Under the pieces are notes generated by a model. The model searched no databases. It saw only the letters and a list, made by a program, of their open reading frames with translations, and was not told the DNA's origin. Positions 28,471-37,428 of a DNA stretch of 64,000 nucleotides are shown in pieces (the stretch's first letter is position 1; each line of letters starts with the position of its first letter). Both the position numbers and the translations under genes were made by a program. The DNA is from Rhabdothermincola sediminis (GTDB lineage: Bacteria; Actinomycetota; Acidimicrobiia; Acidimicrobiales; Acidimicrobilacustridaceae): NCBI RefSeq assembly GCF_014805525.1, contig NZ_JACFSZ010000010.1, positions 1-64,000 of the forward strand, in the 5' to 3' direction.

Positions 28471-29547
28471 ATGGACCAGTTGCTCTTGGGTCTCGTGTCC
28501 CTCGGGAGCATCGTGGCGGCGGCGGTGTGGGGCCGGTCGGCGCGGTACCGCGAGAAGCTCTACCAGCGGCTCCAGCGCGAGTCGGGTGACGCTGACCTCA
28601 AGGCGCTCGCGCTCTCGGACTTCCGCAAGGACCTGCACACCACCATCCTCTACGCCGTGCTCGCGCTCGCGGCCGGGGCGGGCGCGGTGGCGGGGCGCAG
28701 CGCCGGCGCGATCCTGCTCGCGGTGATGCTCGTGCCCATCGCCATCTCGCTGGTGTTCGGCCGCAACTTCGTGAACGAGGCGCGACTCGAGCACAGCCGG
28801 TCGGAGCTCGAGCGGCGAGCCCAGGAGGTCCTCGTGCAGGAGGATCTCGCACCCCGCCGCTGGGCGGCGCGCCTGGCACCCGAGGAGCTGCCCGACTTCC
28901 CCGGCTTCGAAGTGGGCAGGGTCTACCAGGCGGGCGCAGGGCTGATGGCCGGGGACTTCTACGACGTGTTCCGCCCGGCGGACACCCGCTTGGCGGCGGT
29001 CATCGGGGATGTGGCCGGCCAGGGCATCGAACCGGCCATCACCGCGTTCCAGGCCAAGTACCTGCTGCGGGTGTTCCTCCGGCAGTACCGCGACCCCGCG
29101 CAGGCGCTGGAGGAGCTGAACCGGCAGATGTCCGCGATGGGACGCGGTGAGGAGTTCATCTCGCTGTGTGTCGTGTTGTTCGACACGCAGGCGGGGACGC
29201 TGCGCTACGCCTCGGCCGGGCACCCCGCCGCGTGGTTGTGGCACGAGCGCGAGGTCCGCCCGCTGCGAGCCACCGGCCCGCTGCTCATGCTTGATCCGGC
29301 CGCCACCTTCATCAGCCGTGAGATCCCCCTCGAACCGAACGACCTGTGCCTGCTCTACACCGACGGCCTCTCCGAGGTGCGCTCGGGCAGCCAGCTCTTC
29401 GGCGAGGAGCGCATCGCGAACGCGCTCAGACGTGATCCCGGCGTATCGCCGGACGTACTGTGCAAGTCGTTGCTCGAGGCCGCCCGTGACTTCTCGAGCG
29501 GCCCCATCAACGATGACGTCGCCATCCTCGCGATCCGCCGAGCCTGA
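28471..29547 (+). CDS. SpoIIE/RsbU-type PP2C phosphatase with membrane N-terminus
   Basis: Serine/threonine phosphatase likely acting on an anti-sigma-factor antagonist in a partner-switching pathway. Hydrophobic helices at about 2-20 and 55-95 precede the catalytic domain. Metal-binding motifs are LMAGDFYDVF, AAVIGDVAGQGIEPAI, CLLYTDGLSEV and the final NDDVAILAIRR. The ATG at 28471 is preferred because TACGAT (28455-28460) lies 10 bases upstream, while the alternative ATG at 28459 overlaps that hexamer. Its 3' end overlaps the carboxyltransferase gene by 35 bases. No anti-sigma gene is adjacent. Confidence 0.87.
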   Translation: MDQLLLGLVSLGSIVAAAVWGRSARYREKLYQRLQRESGDADLKALALSDFRKDLHTTILYAVLALAAGAGAVAGRSAGAILLAVMLVPIAISLVFGRNFVNEARLEHSRSELERRAQEVLVQEDLAPRRWAARLAPEELPDFPGFEVGRVYQAGAGLMAGDFYDVFRPADTRLAAVIGDVAGQGIEPAITAFQAKYLLRVFLRQYRDPAQALEELNRQMSAMGRGEEFISLCVVLFDTQAGTLRYASAGHPAAWLWHEREVRPLRATGPLLMLDPAATFISREIPLEPNDLCLLYTDGLSEVRSGSQLFGEERIANALRRDPGVSPDVLCKSLLEAARDFSSGPINDDVAILAIRRA

Positions 29548-31099
29548 ACCGACCGCCTCGGGCGGGACGCCGGGTAGCCACCCGGAGCACCTCGCGGCCC
29601 TGGCCGCGCTGGCGCGCCGGGGCAACCTGGCCACCGGAGCCGCGAAGCTGGCCGAGCAGGGCAAGCTGTTCGTCCGCGACCGGCTCGACCTGTTGCTCGA
29701 TCCGGGCTCCTTCGTGGAGGACGGCCTGCTCGCGAACGCGGTCGCGGAAGGGCTGCCCGCGGACGGGGTGGTCACCGGCAGCGGGACCATCGACGGCCGG
29801 CCCGTGTACGTGATGGCCAACGACTCCACGGTCAAGGCGGGTTCGTGGGGTGCGCGGACGGTCGAGAAGATCGTGCGGCTGACCGAGGCCGCGTTGCGAG
29901 ACGAGCTGCCGGTGTTCTGGTTGGTGGACTCGGCGGGCGCGCGCATCACCGATCAGGTCGAGCTGTTCCCCGGTCGGCGCGGAGCGGGGCGGATCTTCCA
30001 CAACCAGGTCAAGCTCTCGGGTCGGGTACCGCAGATCTGCTGCCTGTTCGGACCGTCCGCGGCTGGAGGGGCATACATCCCGGCCTTCTGCGACATCGTG
30101 GTCATGGTCGAGGGGAACGCCTCGATGTACCTCGGCTCTCCTCGGATGGCGGAGATGGTGGTGGGGGAGATCACCACCTTGGAGGAGATGGGCGGTGCTC
30201 GCCTGCACGCCACGGTCTCGGGCTGTGGCGACAACCTGGCGGTCGATGATGTGGATGCGATCGACCAGGCCAAGGCGTACTTCTCGTACCTGCCGCAGAA
30301 CTGGCGGGAGGCGCCCCCGCGCTACGAGGTCCGGCCCCCGCTCGAGGTCCTGGACCGCAACGTCGTGCCGGACCAGGACGCGCGCGGCTACGACATGCAC
30401 GAGGTGATCGACCGGCTGGTCGACCACGAGAGCTTCTTCGAGGTCAAGCCCCTCTTCGCCCCCGAGATCATCGTGGGCTTCGGGCTCCTCGAAGGTTCGC
30501 CGGTGGGGATCGTGGCGAACAATCCCATGCACAAGGGAGGCGTGCTGTTCGTCGACTCCGCGGACAAGGCGGCCCGGTTCGTGTGGTGCTGTGACGCCTT
30601 CAACATCCCGCTCGTCTTCCTCGCCGACGTGCCGGGTTTCATGGTCGGCACCGAGGTCGAGCGCCAGGGCATCATCCGTCACGGGGCGAAGATGATCACC
30701 GCGGTGTCGGAAGCGACCGTGCCGAAGGTGTCCGTGATCGTGCGCAAGGCATATGGCGCGGGCCTCTACGCCATGGCAGGACCGGCGTTCGATCCCGTGG
30801 CGACCCTCGCGCTGCCGACCGCCAGGATCGCGGTGATGGGCCCCGAGGCGGCGGTCAACGCGGTCTTCGCCAACAAGATCTCGGCCATCGAGGACCCGGT
30901 CGAGCGCGAGGAGTTCGTGCGGCACCAGCGGCAGGTGTACGAGGCGGATGTCGATCTGGTGCGGCTAGCGTCCGAGCTGGTGGTCGACGCGGTGGTCGAC
31001 TTCCCTGAGCTGCGCGACGAGATCGCTCGTCGCCTGGCCCGGGCGGCCGGCAAGAGCCGTGCCTTCAGCGAGCGCCGCCACGGCGTGCCCCCGGTGTGA
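29513..31099 (+). CDS. Acyl-CoA carboxylase carboxyltransferase (beta) subunit
   Basis: Transfers carboxyl from carboxybiotin to acetyl- or propionyl-CoA, paired with a biotinylated alpha subunit encoded elsewhere. The 528-aa protein has the N-lobe acyl-CoA site (VDSAGARITDQVELFPGRRGAGRIFHNQVKLSGRVPQI; FGPSAAGGAYIPAFCD) and the C-lobe carboxybiotin site (FLADVPGFMVGTEVERQGIIRHGAKM; RKAYGAGLYAMAGPAFDP). The substrate is not decidable by eye. ATG at 29513 is the first start compatible with the homologous N-terminus and lies within the end of the phosphatase gene. Confidence 0.93.
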   Translation: MTSPSSRSAEPEPTASGGTPGSHPEHLAALAALARRGNLATGAAKLAEQGKLFVRDRLDLLLDPGSFVEDGLLANAVAEGLPADGVVTGSGTIDGRPVYVMANDSTVKAGSWGARTVEKIVRLTEAALRDELPVFWLVDSAGARITDQVELFPGRRGAGRIFHNQVKLSGRVPQICCLFGPSAAGGAYIPAFCDIVVMVEGNASMYLGSPRMAEMVVGEITTLEEMGGARLHATVSGCGDNLAVDDVDAIDQAKAYFSYLPQNWREAPPRYEVRPPLEVLDRNVVPDQDARGYDMHEVIDRLVDHESFFEVKPLFAPEIIVGFGLLEGSPVGIVANNPMHKGGVLFVDSADKAARFVWCCDAFNIPLVFLADVPGFMVGTEVERQGIIRHGAKMITAVSEATVPKVSVIVRKAYGAGLYAMAGPAFDPVATLALPTARIAVMGPEAAVNAVFANKISAIEDPVEREEFVRHQRQVYEADVDLVRLASELVVDAVVDFPELRDEIARRLARAAGKSRAFSERRHGVPPV

Positions 31100-31308
31100 G
31101 GTCGGGCAGCATGCCCTGGTGCGACGACTGCTCGAAGTTCTGGAACCCGAACAGCCTTTCTCCCGACGGCACCTGCCCCACCTGCGGTCGGGTGATCGGG
31201 GAACCACCCGACACCCACGTGCCCTGGCACTTCTGGATCCTGGTCGCGGCTGCGGTGGTCTACCTCGGCTGGCGGGTCGTCCAGGGCATCGAGTGGCTGC
31301 TGTCGTAG
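31096..31308 (+). CDS. Small zinc-ribbon membrane protein
   Basis: A 70-aa protein with a zinc ribbon (WCDDCSKFWNP...GTCPTCGRVIG: two CxxC pairs) followed by one transmembrane helix (WHFWILVAAAVVYLGWRVV). The start GTG at 31096 overlaps the carboxyltransferase stop by 4 bases; an ATG at 31111 (MPWCDDC) is an equally good start. Conserved small proteins of this form are common in actinobacteria but have no known function. Confidence 0.75.
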   Translation: MRSGSMPWCDDCSKFWNPNSLSPDGTCPTCGRVIGEPPDTHVPWHFWILVAAAVVYLGWRVVQGIEWLLS

Positions 31309-31348
31309 CGCTCGGCAGAGCGGGATCGTCGCCAGCGTGTACGGGCGG

Positions 31349-31377
31349 TTCGACCCCTCCCGGCGGCACAGTAGAGT
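31349..31377 (+). promoter_or_regulatory. Promoter of tRNA-Pro
   Basis: TTCGAC at 31349-31354 and TAGAGT at 31372-31377 with a 17-base spacer form a sigma-70-type promoter that ends 10 bases before the first base of the tRNA, so transcription would start at or just before the mature 5' end. Confidence 0.6.
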
Positions 31378-31387
31378 GGCTGCTCGA

Positions 31388-31465
31388 CGGGCTGTGGCGC
31401 AGCTTGGTTAGCGCGTCGGTCTGGGGGACCGAAGGTCGTGGGTTCAAATCCCGCCAGCCCGACCA
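31388..31465 (+). tRNA. tRNA-Pro (anticodon GGG)
   Basis: Full cloverleaf: acceptor CGGGCTG (31388-31394) pairs with CAGCCCG (31455-31461); D-stem GCGC/GCGC (31397-31400, 31411-31414); anticodon stem TCGGT/ACCGA with loop CTGGGGG, anticodon GGG at 31423-31425; T-stem GTGGG/CCCGC with loop TTCAAAT. Discriminator A at 31462 and an encoded CCA (31463-31465). Decodes CCC and CCU. Lies 58-85 bases upstream of lysS. Confidence 0.95.
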
Positions 31466-31549
31466 GAGGGACCGCCCCTGCGTCGCACGGGTCAGGCGAT
31501 CGCGGAGAGCGGGCGCGGTTCGGTGAGCCGTTTCGGAGCAGGGGAGCTG

Positions 31550-33100
31550 ATGGGCGAGAAGCTGGCCAAAGACGGCGCGCCCGCCGAGACCGCGGTGGAG
31601 GCCTCGGCCGGGATCCGGGCGGTGCGGCTGGAGAAGCTGGCTGCGCTCCGGGCCCGGGGCGTCGATCCGTACCCCTACCGCTTCGATCGAGATCACACCA
31701 TCGGCCAGATCCGGGAGCGTTTCGGCGAGCTCCGACCGGGGGTCGAGACCGACCAGCGGGTTCGGGTCGCCGGCCGGCTGATGCTCAAGCGAGAGCAGGG
31801 TCGGCTCACGTTCGCCAACCTGAGGGACCGATCGGGCGAGATCCAGCTCTTCGCCTCGCAGGCGGTGCTCGGTGCGGACACCCTCGCGGCCTTCAACGAT
31901 CTCGACCGGGGGGACTGGCTCGGGGTCGAAGGCCTCGTGATGGCGACCAGGAAGGGCGAGCTGTCCGTCAAGGTCGAACGCTTCGAGTTGCTCGCCAAGG
32001 CGTTGCGCCCACTCCCTGACAAGTGGAAGGGGCTCTCGGACATCGACACCCGGTACCGGCAGCGCTACGTCGACCTGATCGTGAACGACGAGGCGCGGCG
32101 GGTGTTCGACGTACGCCGGGCCACGATCGACGCCATCCGCACCAGGTTGTGCGAGCGCGGGTACTACGAGGTCGAGACGCCGATGCTCAACCTCCAGCAG
32201 GGGGGCGCCACGGCTCGGCCCTTCGTCACCCACTACAACGCGCTCGATCTCGACACGTACCTGCGGATCGCGCTGGAGCTGCCGCTCAAGCGGCTGGTCG
32301 TCGGGGGTATGGAGAAGGTCTTCGAGATCGGACGAGTGTTCCGCAACGAGGGCATCGACACCCGTCACAACCCCGAGTTCACGATGCTCGAGGCCTACGA
32401 GGCGTTCGCCGACTACACGGACATGATGACCCTCACCGAGGACCTGGTCGCGTCGGCTGCGATTGCCGCGAACGGTACGACGAAGGTCACCCTGCGAGGG
32501 CGGGAGATCGATCTCGCGCCTCCGTGGCCGCGGGTCACCATGAGCGACCTGATCCGCCGCAGCGTGGGCGTCGAGCTGCACCCGTCGATGCCGGTCGAGC
32601 AGGTCCGTGCCGTGCTCGACGACCTGGGTGTCGCCTACCAGGACCACTGGGGCGCGGGCCGACTGGTCTTCGAGGTCTACGACGAGTTGGCCGAGACGAA
32701 GGTCTTCGAGCCCACCATCGTCATCGACCATCCGCGGGAGACCTCGCCGCTGGCCAAGCCCCACCGGTCCGACCCCAGCCTGGTCGAGCGATTCGAGGTC
32801 ATCGTCGACGGGCGGGAGCTGGCGAACGCGTACAGCGAGCTCAACGATCCCGTCGAGCAGCTGGCTCGGTTCGAGGCCGAGGCCCTGGCCAAGGCAGCCG
32901 GCGACCTGGAGGCAGGGGACGTCGACCTGGACTACATCCGGGCACTCGAGTACGGCCTGCCACCCTGTGGGGGTCTCGGCATCGGCATCGATCGCCTGGT
33001 CATGCTCCTGGCCGGCGTGGAGAGCATCCGGGAGGTGATCCTCTTCCCGACCCTGCGCCCGGAGGTGGGGCTCACCGAGGACGAGTTCCGTCACCCCTGA
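31550..33100 (+). CDS. lysS: Lysine--tRNA ligase (class II)
   Basis: Charges tRNA-Lys. N-terminal OB-fold anticodon domain (about 55-160: VRVAGRLMLKREQGRLTFANL), then class II motifs: motif 2 FEIGRVFRNEGIDTRHNPEFTMLE and motif 3 GGLGIGIDRLVMLLAG. About 516 aa from the ATG at 31550, which follows GGGGAG at 31541-31546; a GTG at 31523 in the same frame would add nine residues. It sits directly after tRNA-Pro and may be partly read from that promoter. Confidence 0.96.
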   Translation: MGEKLAKDGAPAETAVEASAGIRAVRLEKLAALRARGVDPYPYRFDRDHTIGQIRERFGELRPGVETDQRVRVAGRLMLKREQGRLTFANLRDRSGEIQLFASQAVLGADTLAAFNDLDRGDWLGVEGLVMATRKGELSVKVERFELLAKALRPLPDKWKGLSDIDTRYRQRYVDLIVNDEARRVFDVRRATIDAIRTRLCERGYYEVETPMLNLQQGGATARPFVTHYNALDLDTYLRIALELPLKRLVVGGMEKVFEIGRVFRNEGIDTRHNPEFTMLEAYEAFADYTDMMTLTEDLVASAAIAANGTTKVTLRGREIDLAPPWPRVTMSDLIRRSVGVELHPSMPVEQVRAVLDDLGVAYQDHWGAGRLVFEVYDELAETKVFEPTIVIDHPRETSPLAKPHRSDPSLVERFEVIVDGRELANAYSELNDPVEQLARFEAEALAKAAGDLEAGDVDLDYIRALEYGLPPCGGLGIGIDRLVMLLAGVESIREVILFPTLRPEVGLTEDEFRHP

Positions 33101-33171
33101 CGAACCCACGGGGCGCCTCGGCCTGCGCAGGGAGCGAGGAGGCGTCGCAACTCCTTCGGTAGCGTGGCGCG

Positions 33172-34011
33172 ATGGGCACCGAGCAGGCAGCCGGGACGTC
33201 GGGCAGCGTCCGCTACGAGCCGGCACCGCCGATCGTGGTGATCACGATCGACCGCCCGGAGGTGCGCAATGCCGTCGATCGCCCGACGGCGGAGGCGCTG
33301 GCCAGCGCCTTCCGGCGTTTCGACGACGACCCGGAACTGGCCGTGGCCGTGCTCACCGGCGCCGGGGGCAGCTTCTGCTCCGGCGCGGATCTCAACGGCA
33401 TCTCGGAGGGGCGCGGCAATCGCGTGGGGCTCGACGGCGACGGCCCGATGGGCCCGACCCGGATGCTGCTGTCCAAGCCGGTGATCGCCGCGGTGGAGGG
33501 GTATGCGGTGGCGGGCGGCCTGGAGCTCGCGATCTGGTGCGACCTGCGGGTCGCGGCGCGCGACGCGGTGTTCGGCGTGTACTGCCGGCGGTGGGGTGTG
33601 CCCCTCGTCGACGGCGGCACGGTTCGCCTGCCGCGCTTGATCGGTCACAGTCATGCGCTCGACCTGATCCTCACCGGCCGGGGGGTGAGCGGTGACGAGG
33701 CCCGGGCGATGGGATTGGTGAACCGGCTCACCCCGCACGGGGAAGCGCTGGCGCAGGCCGTCGCGCTGGCCGGCGAGATGGCCCGGTTCCCACAGCGATG
33801 CCTGCGGGGCGACCGGCAGTCCTCCTACGAGCAGTGGGACCTGAGCCTCGCGGAGGCGCTGCGCAACGAGACCGAGATCGGGCGCGGGGTGATCGCGTCC
33901 GGTGAGACCCGTGAGGGCGCGAGCAGATTCGCGGCCGGGGCGGGAAGACACGGCGCCGGGAGCACGGGCCCGATCCCCGACGGGGACGGTCGGGCCGGCT
34001 GGGGCAACTAG
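33172..34011 (+). CDS. Enoyl-CoA hydratase/isomerase (crotonase) family protein
   Basis: A 279-aa crotonase-fold enzyme acting on an acyl-CoA thioester. Oxyanion-hole motifs: GAGGSFCSGADLNGI (64-78) and AVEGYAVAGGLELAIWCDLRVA. In place of the catalytic Glu pair of true hydratases, this protein has CRRWGVPLVDGGTVRLPRLIG, so hydratase, isomerase or other thioester chemistry is open. The C-terminal 25 residues are Gly-rich and look like an extension. TAGCGT (33160-33165) sits 6 bases before the ATG, indicating a leaderless monocistronic gene. Confidence 0.88.
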   Translation: MGTEQAAGTSGSVRYEPAPPIVVITIDRPEVRNAVDRPTAEALASAFRRFDDDPELAVAVLTGAGGSFCSGADLNGISEGRGNRVGLDGDGPMGPTRMLLSKPVIAAVEGYAVAGGLELAIWCDLRVAARDAVFGVYCRRWGVPLVDGGTVRLPRLIGHSHALDLILTGRGVSGDEARAMGLVNRLTPHGEALAQAVALAGEMARFPQRCLRGDRQSSYEQWDLSLAEALRNETEIGRGVIASGETREGASRFAAGAGRHGAGSTGPIPDGDGRAGWGN

Positions 34012-34022
34012 CGTTCCGCTGT

Positions 34023-34721
34023 ATGTGTGGCCGGTTCGTGGCAGCGTCACCGCCGGATGAGATCGCCCGCTACTTCGGCGCCGAGGCTCCCGAGGCGCTG
34101 CTCGAGGCCAGCTACAACGTGGCTCCGACCAACGACGTGTACGCGGTGCTCGAGGACGGGACGACTCGGCGGGTGGAGACCCTCCACTGGGGGTTGGTGC
34201 CTCGCTGGGCGAAGGACCCGTCGATCGGCAACCGGCTGATCAACGCCAGGGCCGAGACCCTGGCGGAGAAGAACGCCTTCAAGCACGCCTACCGCATGCG
34301 CCGCTGCATCATCCCCGCGGACGGGTTCTACGAGTGGCGCCCGGAGCGGGGCGAGAAGCGGAAGCAGCCCTACTACGTCCGCCGCGCCGACGGCGAGCCG
34401 ATGGCCTTCGCCGGCCTGTGGGAGCTCTGGCGCAACCCGGAGAACCCGGACGAGCAGCTCCGCTCGTGCTGCATCATCACCGGTGAACCGAACGAGAAGG
34501 TCCGCCCCATCCACGACCGGATGCCGGTGATCCTCCCCGAACGCGCCTGGGACATCTGGCTCGACCCCGCCGAGCACGACCTCGAGACCCTCGGCAAGCT
34601 CCTGGTACCGGCCCCGGCCTCGCTGATCGAGCTGTACCCGGTGAGCCGCGAGGTCAACAACGTGCGCAACAAGGGCCGCAAGCTCATCGATCCCGTCGAG
34701 ACCCGAGGCACGATGCGTTGA
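34023..34721 (+). CDS. SRAP-family abasic-site peptidase/cross-linking protein (YedK/HMCES-like)
   Basis: SOS response-associated peptidase family. The mature N-terminal nucleophile Cys2 (MCGRF) forms a thiazolidine cross-link with abasic sites in single-stranded DNA. Other active-site features are NARAE (74-78), GFYEW (101-105) and HDRMPVIL (His about 172). Length 232 aa is normal. TAGCGT at 34009-34014 is 8 bases before the ATG, so a leaderless start is likely. The stop overlaps the next gene's TTG start (TTGA). Confidence 0.93.
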   Translation: MCGRFVAASPPDEIARYFGAEAPEALLEASYNVAPTNDVYAVLEDGTTRRVETLHWGLVPRWAKDPSIGNRLINARAETLAEKNAFKHAYRMRRCIIPADGFYEWRPERGEKRKQPYYVRRADGEPMAFAGLWELWRNPENPDEQLRSCCIITGEPNEKVRPIHDRMPVILPERAWDIWLDPAEHDLETLGKLLVPAPASLIELYPVSREVNNVRNKGRKLIDPVETRGTMR

Positions 34722-36202
34722 CCGCGACCCTCCGGCGACGCGTCGACAACGTCGTGCTCAGGTGGCAGGCCCGTCTCGACAGCGAGTGGGTCGACCGGGT
34801 GCTCCCGTGGCTGCTGTCCGCCGGGTTGTTCCTCTGGCTGGCGGCTCTCGCGTTGGCGAAGGCTCGCTCGCTCGACGGGACCGTGGACCTTGCCGCCTAC
34901 ACCCAGGCCGCCTGGAACATCCGTGAGGGGCACGAGCCGGTCATGACGGTGACCAACGGGTCACACGTCCTGGCCCAGCAAGCGGCGTTCCTCTTCTACC
35001 CGATCGTCGGCGTCACCTACTTGACGACCATCATCCCCGGTCTGCTGCTGGTCCAGGCCGCAGCGCTCGCGCTCGGGATCGTTCCGCTGTGGCGCATCGG
35101 CAGGAGGCTGGCGAACCTGCGGGTGGGCGCGGTGGCCACCCTGGCGTTCGTCTACGGGGTGTACCCCACGATGCACAACCTCAACCTGGCCGGATTCGAC
35201 CCTGCGGTCATCGCTCTTCCGGCTCTGCTCGCCGCGTGCTACTTCGGGCTCACCGGCCGCTGGCGCTGGTTCGCCGCCTGCTGCGTGGTGGTGGTGGGCG
35301 CACGCGCCGATCTGGCCCTCGCCGTCGCCGGTCTCGGCGCGCTGCTGGCGGTCGAGGGCCACCGCCGCCAGGGTCTGGTCACGACCGTCGCTGCGCTCGC
35401 CTGGACGGTGGTGGCCGCGCTGGTCGTCCAGCCTGCGTTCGGGCACGGCGCCTTCCCGCACCTGGATGCCTTCGCGGCGTTCGGCGACACCCCGGCCAGC
35501 GCCCTGTGGGGAATGGTGACCCACCCCGTCGAGGTGTTGAGCCGGCTGGTCAGCGAGCAGAACTTCAACCTCGCCGTCACGCTGTTCGCGCCCGTCGTGT
35601 TCCTGCCGGTCTTGGCACCCCGGTATCTGCTGTCGGTCCTCCCGCTGCAGACCCTCTACCTGGTGGCGGACGTCCCGACCGAGGCCGTGTTCGGGAAGCA
35701 GACCATCGCCATCACCGCCTTCATCTTCCTCGCCACCGCGATGGCGCTCCACCGCCTCGGCCGCATGGGGGTGGAGAAGATCACCGTCGACCCCCGGTTG
35801 CTCGGGGCGCTGCTGCTCGCGGGCACGGTGTTCTTCGTCCGTGACGCGGCCAGTTCACCGTATCGGGAGCCGTGGGACTGGGGCGGCCAGGACGAGGTGG
35901 ACGCCGTCCGGCTCCGCGCCCGCGATCTCATCCCGCCGGAGGCCTCCGTACGAGCGTCCCGATCGATGCTGCAGGTCCTGGCCGAACGGCCGGTGCTGTA
36001 CCAGCTCGAGCAGGGGGACCGGCCCGACCCGGTGCGCGCGGGCCAGGATGTCGACGTCGTGGTCCTCGACGAGCGGGAGGTCCCGGGCTGGGATGCGGTC
36101 GACCGGCGCGTGTTCCGGTTGGGGATGCAGACCGGGGGGTTCGAGGTGGTGCTCGACGATCACGACATCGCGGTGTTCGAGCGGCGTGGGCCACCCCGTT
36201 GA
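34718..36202 (+). CDS. DUF2079 family polytopic membrane protein
   Basis: A 494-aa integral membrane protein with about ten hydrophobic helices and an extracytoplasmic-type C-terminal domain (about 385-494). It fits DUF2079, a family related in topology to GT-C glycosyltransferases (AAYTQAAWNIREGHEPVMTV; AFVYGVYPTMHNLNLAGFDP; RADLALAVAGLGALL). A lipid-linked sugar transferase role is inference. The start is a TTG overlapping the SRAP gene stop. Convergent with the HIT gene, only 6 bases between stops. Confidence 0.82.
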   Translation: MTATLRRRVDNVVLRWQARLDSEWVDRVLPWLLSAGLFLWLAALALAKARSLDGTVDLAAYTQAAWNIREGHEPVMTVTNGSHVLAQQAAFLFYPIVGVTYLTTIIPGLLLVQAAALALGIVPLWRIGRRLANLRVGAVATLAFVYGVYPTMHNLNLAGFDPAVIALPALLAACYFGLTGRWRWFAACCVVVVGARADLALAVAGLGALLAVEGHRRQGLVTTVAALAWTVVAALVVQPAFGHGAFPHLDAFAAFGDTPASALWGMVTHPVEVLSRLVSEQNFNLAVTLFAPVVFLPVLAPRYLLSVLPLQTLYLVADVPTEAVFGKQTIAITAFIFLATAMALHRLGRMGVEKITVDPRLLGALLLAGTVFFVRDAASSPYREPWDWGGQDEVDAVRLRARDLIPPEASVRASRSMLQVLAERPVLYQLEQGDRPDPVRAGQDVDVVVLDEREVPGWDAVDRRVFRLGMQTGGFEVVLDDHDIAVFERRGPPR

Positions 36203-36208
36203 GCGAGC

Positions 36209-36619
36209 TCAGCCCAGATGGGTCGTCCCCAGGCCTTCGCGCAGCCGCTCCGCCGCCGAGTCCAGCGCTGCCGGATCGGGTGCGGGATCCGCGTTCGCGA
36301 AGTCGAGGTCGTGGACGCCGTCGATGGGCACGACGTGGAGGTGAACATGTGGCACCTCGAGCCCCGCGATCATGAGTCCCACCTTCACTGGTTGGAACAC
36401 CTGCTGCTGCACCGCCGCGATGCGCTTGGCGACGAGCAGCAGGTGGGCGGCCAGGTCGTCGTCGAGGTCGATCCAATGGTCGACCTCCTCGATGGGGACG
36501 ACCAGGGTGTGGCCCTCACGGAGGGGGTTGATGGAGAGGAACCCGACACAGCGTTCGTCGCGCCACACGAATCGGCCCGGGAGCTCACCGTCGATGATGC
36601 GGGTGAAGATCGTCGCCAT
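36209..36619 (-). CDS. HIT family hydrolase
   Basis: Histidine-triad nucleotide-binding protein of 136 aa that hydrolyses purine nucleoside phosphoramidates or dinucleotides. The triad is VPHVHLHVVPI; the N-terminal FTRIIDGELPGRFVWRDERCVGFLSINP is the usual HIT start. The ATG at 36619 gives the family length; the upstream frame extension is an artefact of GC richness. Substrate not determined. Divergent from the CDP-alcohol phosphatidyltransferase gene. Confidence 0.92.
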   Translation of the reverse strand: MATIFTRIIDGELPGRFVWRDERCVGFLSINPLREGHTLVVPIEEVDHWIDLDDDLAAHLLLVAKRIAAVQQQVFQPVKVGLMIAGLEVPHVHLHVVPIDGVHDLDFANADPAPDPAALDSAAERLREGLGTTHLG

Positions 36620-36706
36620 GGCTCGGCTGCCTCGCAGGTGGGAGGGCCCTCTCGGGCCGGGTCGGGGCCGGTCCGCCGACCAGTCCCGCATCGTAGGCTG
36701 GTCCCC

Positions 36707-37417
36707 GTGAGGATGTCCGACCGATCGGGAGGAGACGGTGCGTCGCTGGGTGCCTCGCCCGACGCGCCTCGCCCGGCGCTCTCGGCGGTGGGGGCGGCGT
36801 CCCGAGCGCTCCCGGGGGACGACCGGATCGCGACCGTCCCGAACGCCATCACGCTGGTACGCCTGCTGTGCCTCCCCGTGTACCTGTGGCTCCTCCTGCA
36901 CACGGAGGACCGGATGGTGGCCGCAGGCCTGCTCGCCGGGCTCGGGGCCACCGACTGGGCGGACGGCTACATCGCCCGCCACTTCAACCAGACCTCGAAC
37001 CTCGGCCGGACCCTGGACCCGGTCGCGGACCGGATGCTGTTCTTCGTCGGGGTCGGTGGCATCCTCGCGGTGGACGCCGCGCCCCGGTGGTTCTGCATCG
37101 TCGTGCTGGTGAGGGAGTCGCTGGTCGGCGGTGCGGCGGTGCTGCTGGCAGCGCTGGGGGCGGAGCGGATCGAGGTGACCTGGTTCGGCAAGGCGGGCAC
37201 GTTCTGCCTGATGTTCGCCTTCCCGCTGTTCCTGGCGGGCTCGAGCTCGAGCACGTGGGCTCCGGCGTTCGAGAACCTGGGGTGGTTGGCGGCCATCCCC
37301 GGTCTGGCCCTGTCGATCTATGCCGCGGTCGGCTACGTGCCCATCGGGTGGCGGGCACTGCGCGCCGGGCGTGCCAGCCGGGCCCCCGACGCCCGGGCCG
37401 GGCGAGCGACCGGATAG
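36707..37417 (+). CDS. CDP-alcohol phosphatidyltransferase family protein
   Basis: Membrane enzyme of phospholipid synthesis with the family motif D-x2-D-G-x2-A-R-x8-G-x3-D-x3-D, seen as DWADGYIARHFNQTSNLGRT followed by LDPVADR. About five hydrophobic helices; 236 aa. Likely makes phosphatidylglycerophosphate or a related lipid (PgsA group), but the alcohol is not certain. The N-terminal 38 residues are poorly conserved. The GTG at 36707 is chosen because TAGGCT (36694-36699) lies 7 bases upstream; ATG at 36713 is the alternative. Confidence 0.85.
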   Translation: MRMSDRSGGDGASLGASPDAPRPALSAVGAASRALPGDDRIATVPNAITLVRLLCLPVYLWLLLHTEDRMVAAGLLAGLGATDWADGYIARHFNQTSNLGRTLDPVADRMLFFVGVGGILAVDAAPRWFCIVVLVRESLVGGAAVLLAALGAERIEVTWFGKAGTFCLMFAFPLFLAGSSSSTWAPAFENLGWLAAIPGLALSIYAAVGYVPIGWRALRAGRASRAPDARAGRATG

Positions 37418-37428
37418 GTTTCGGGGGG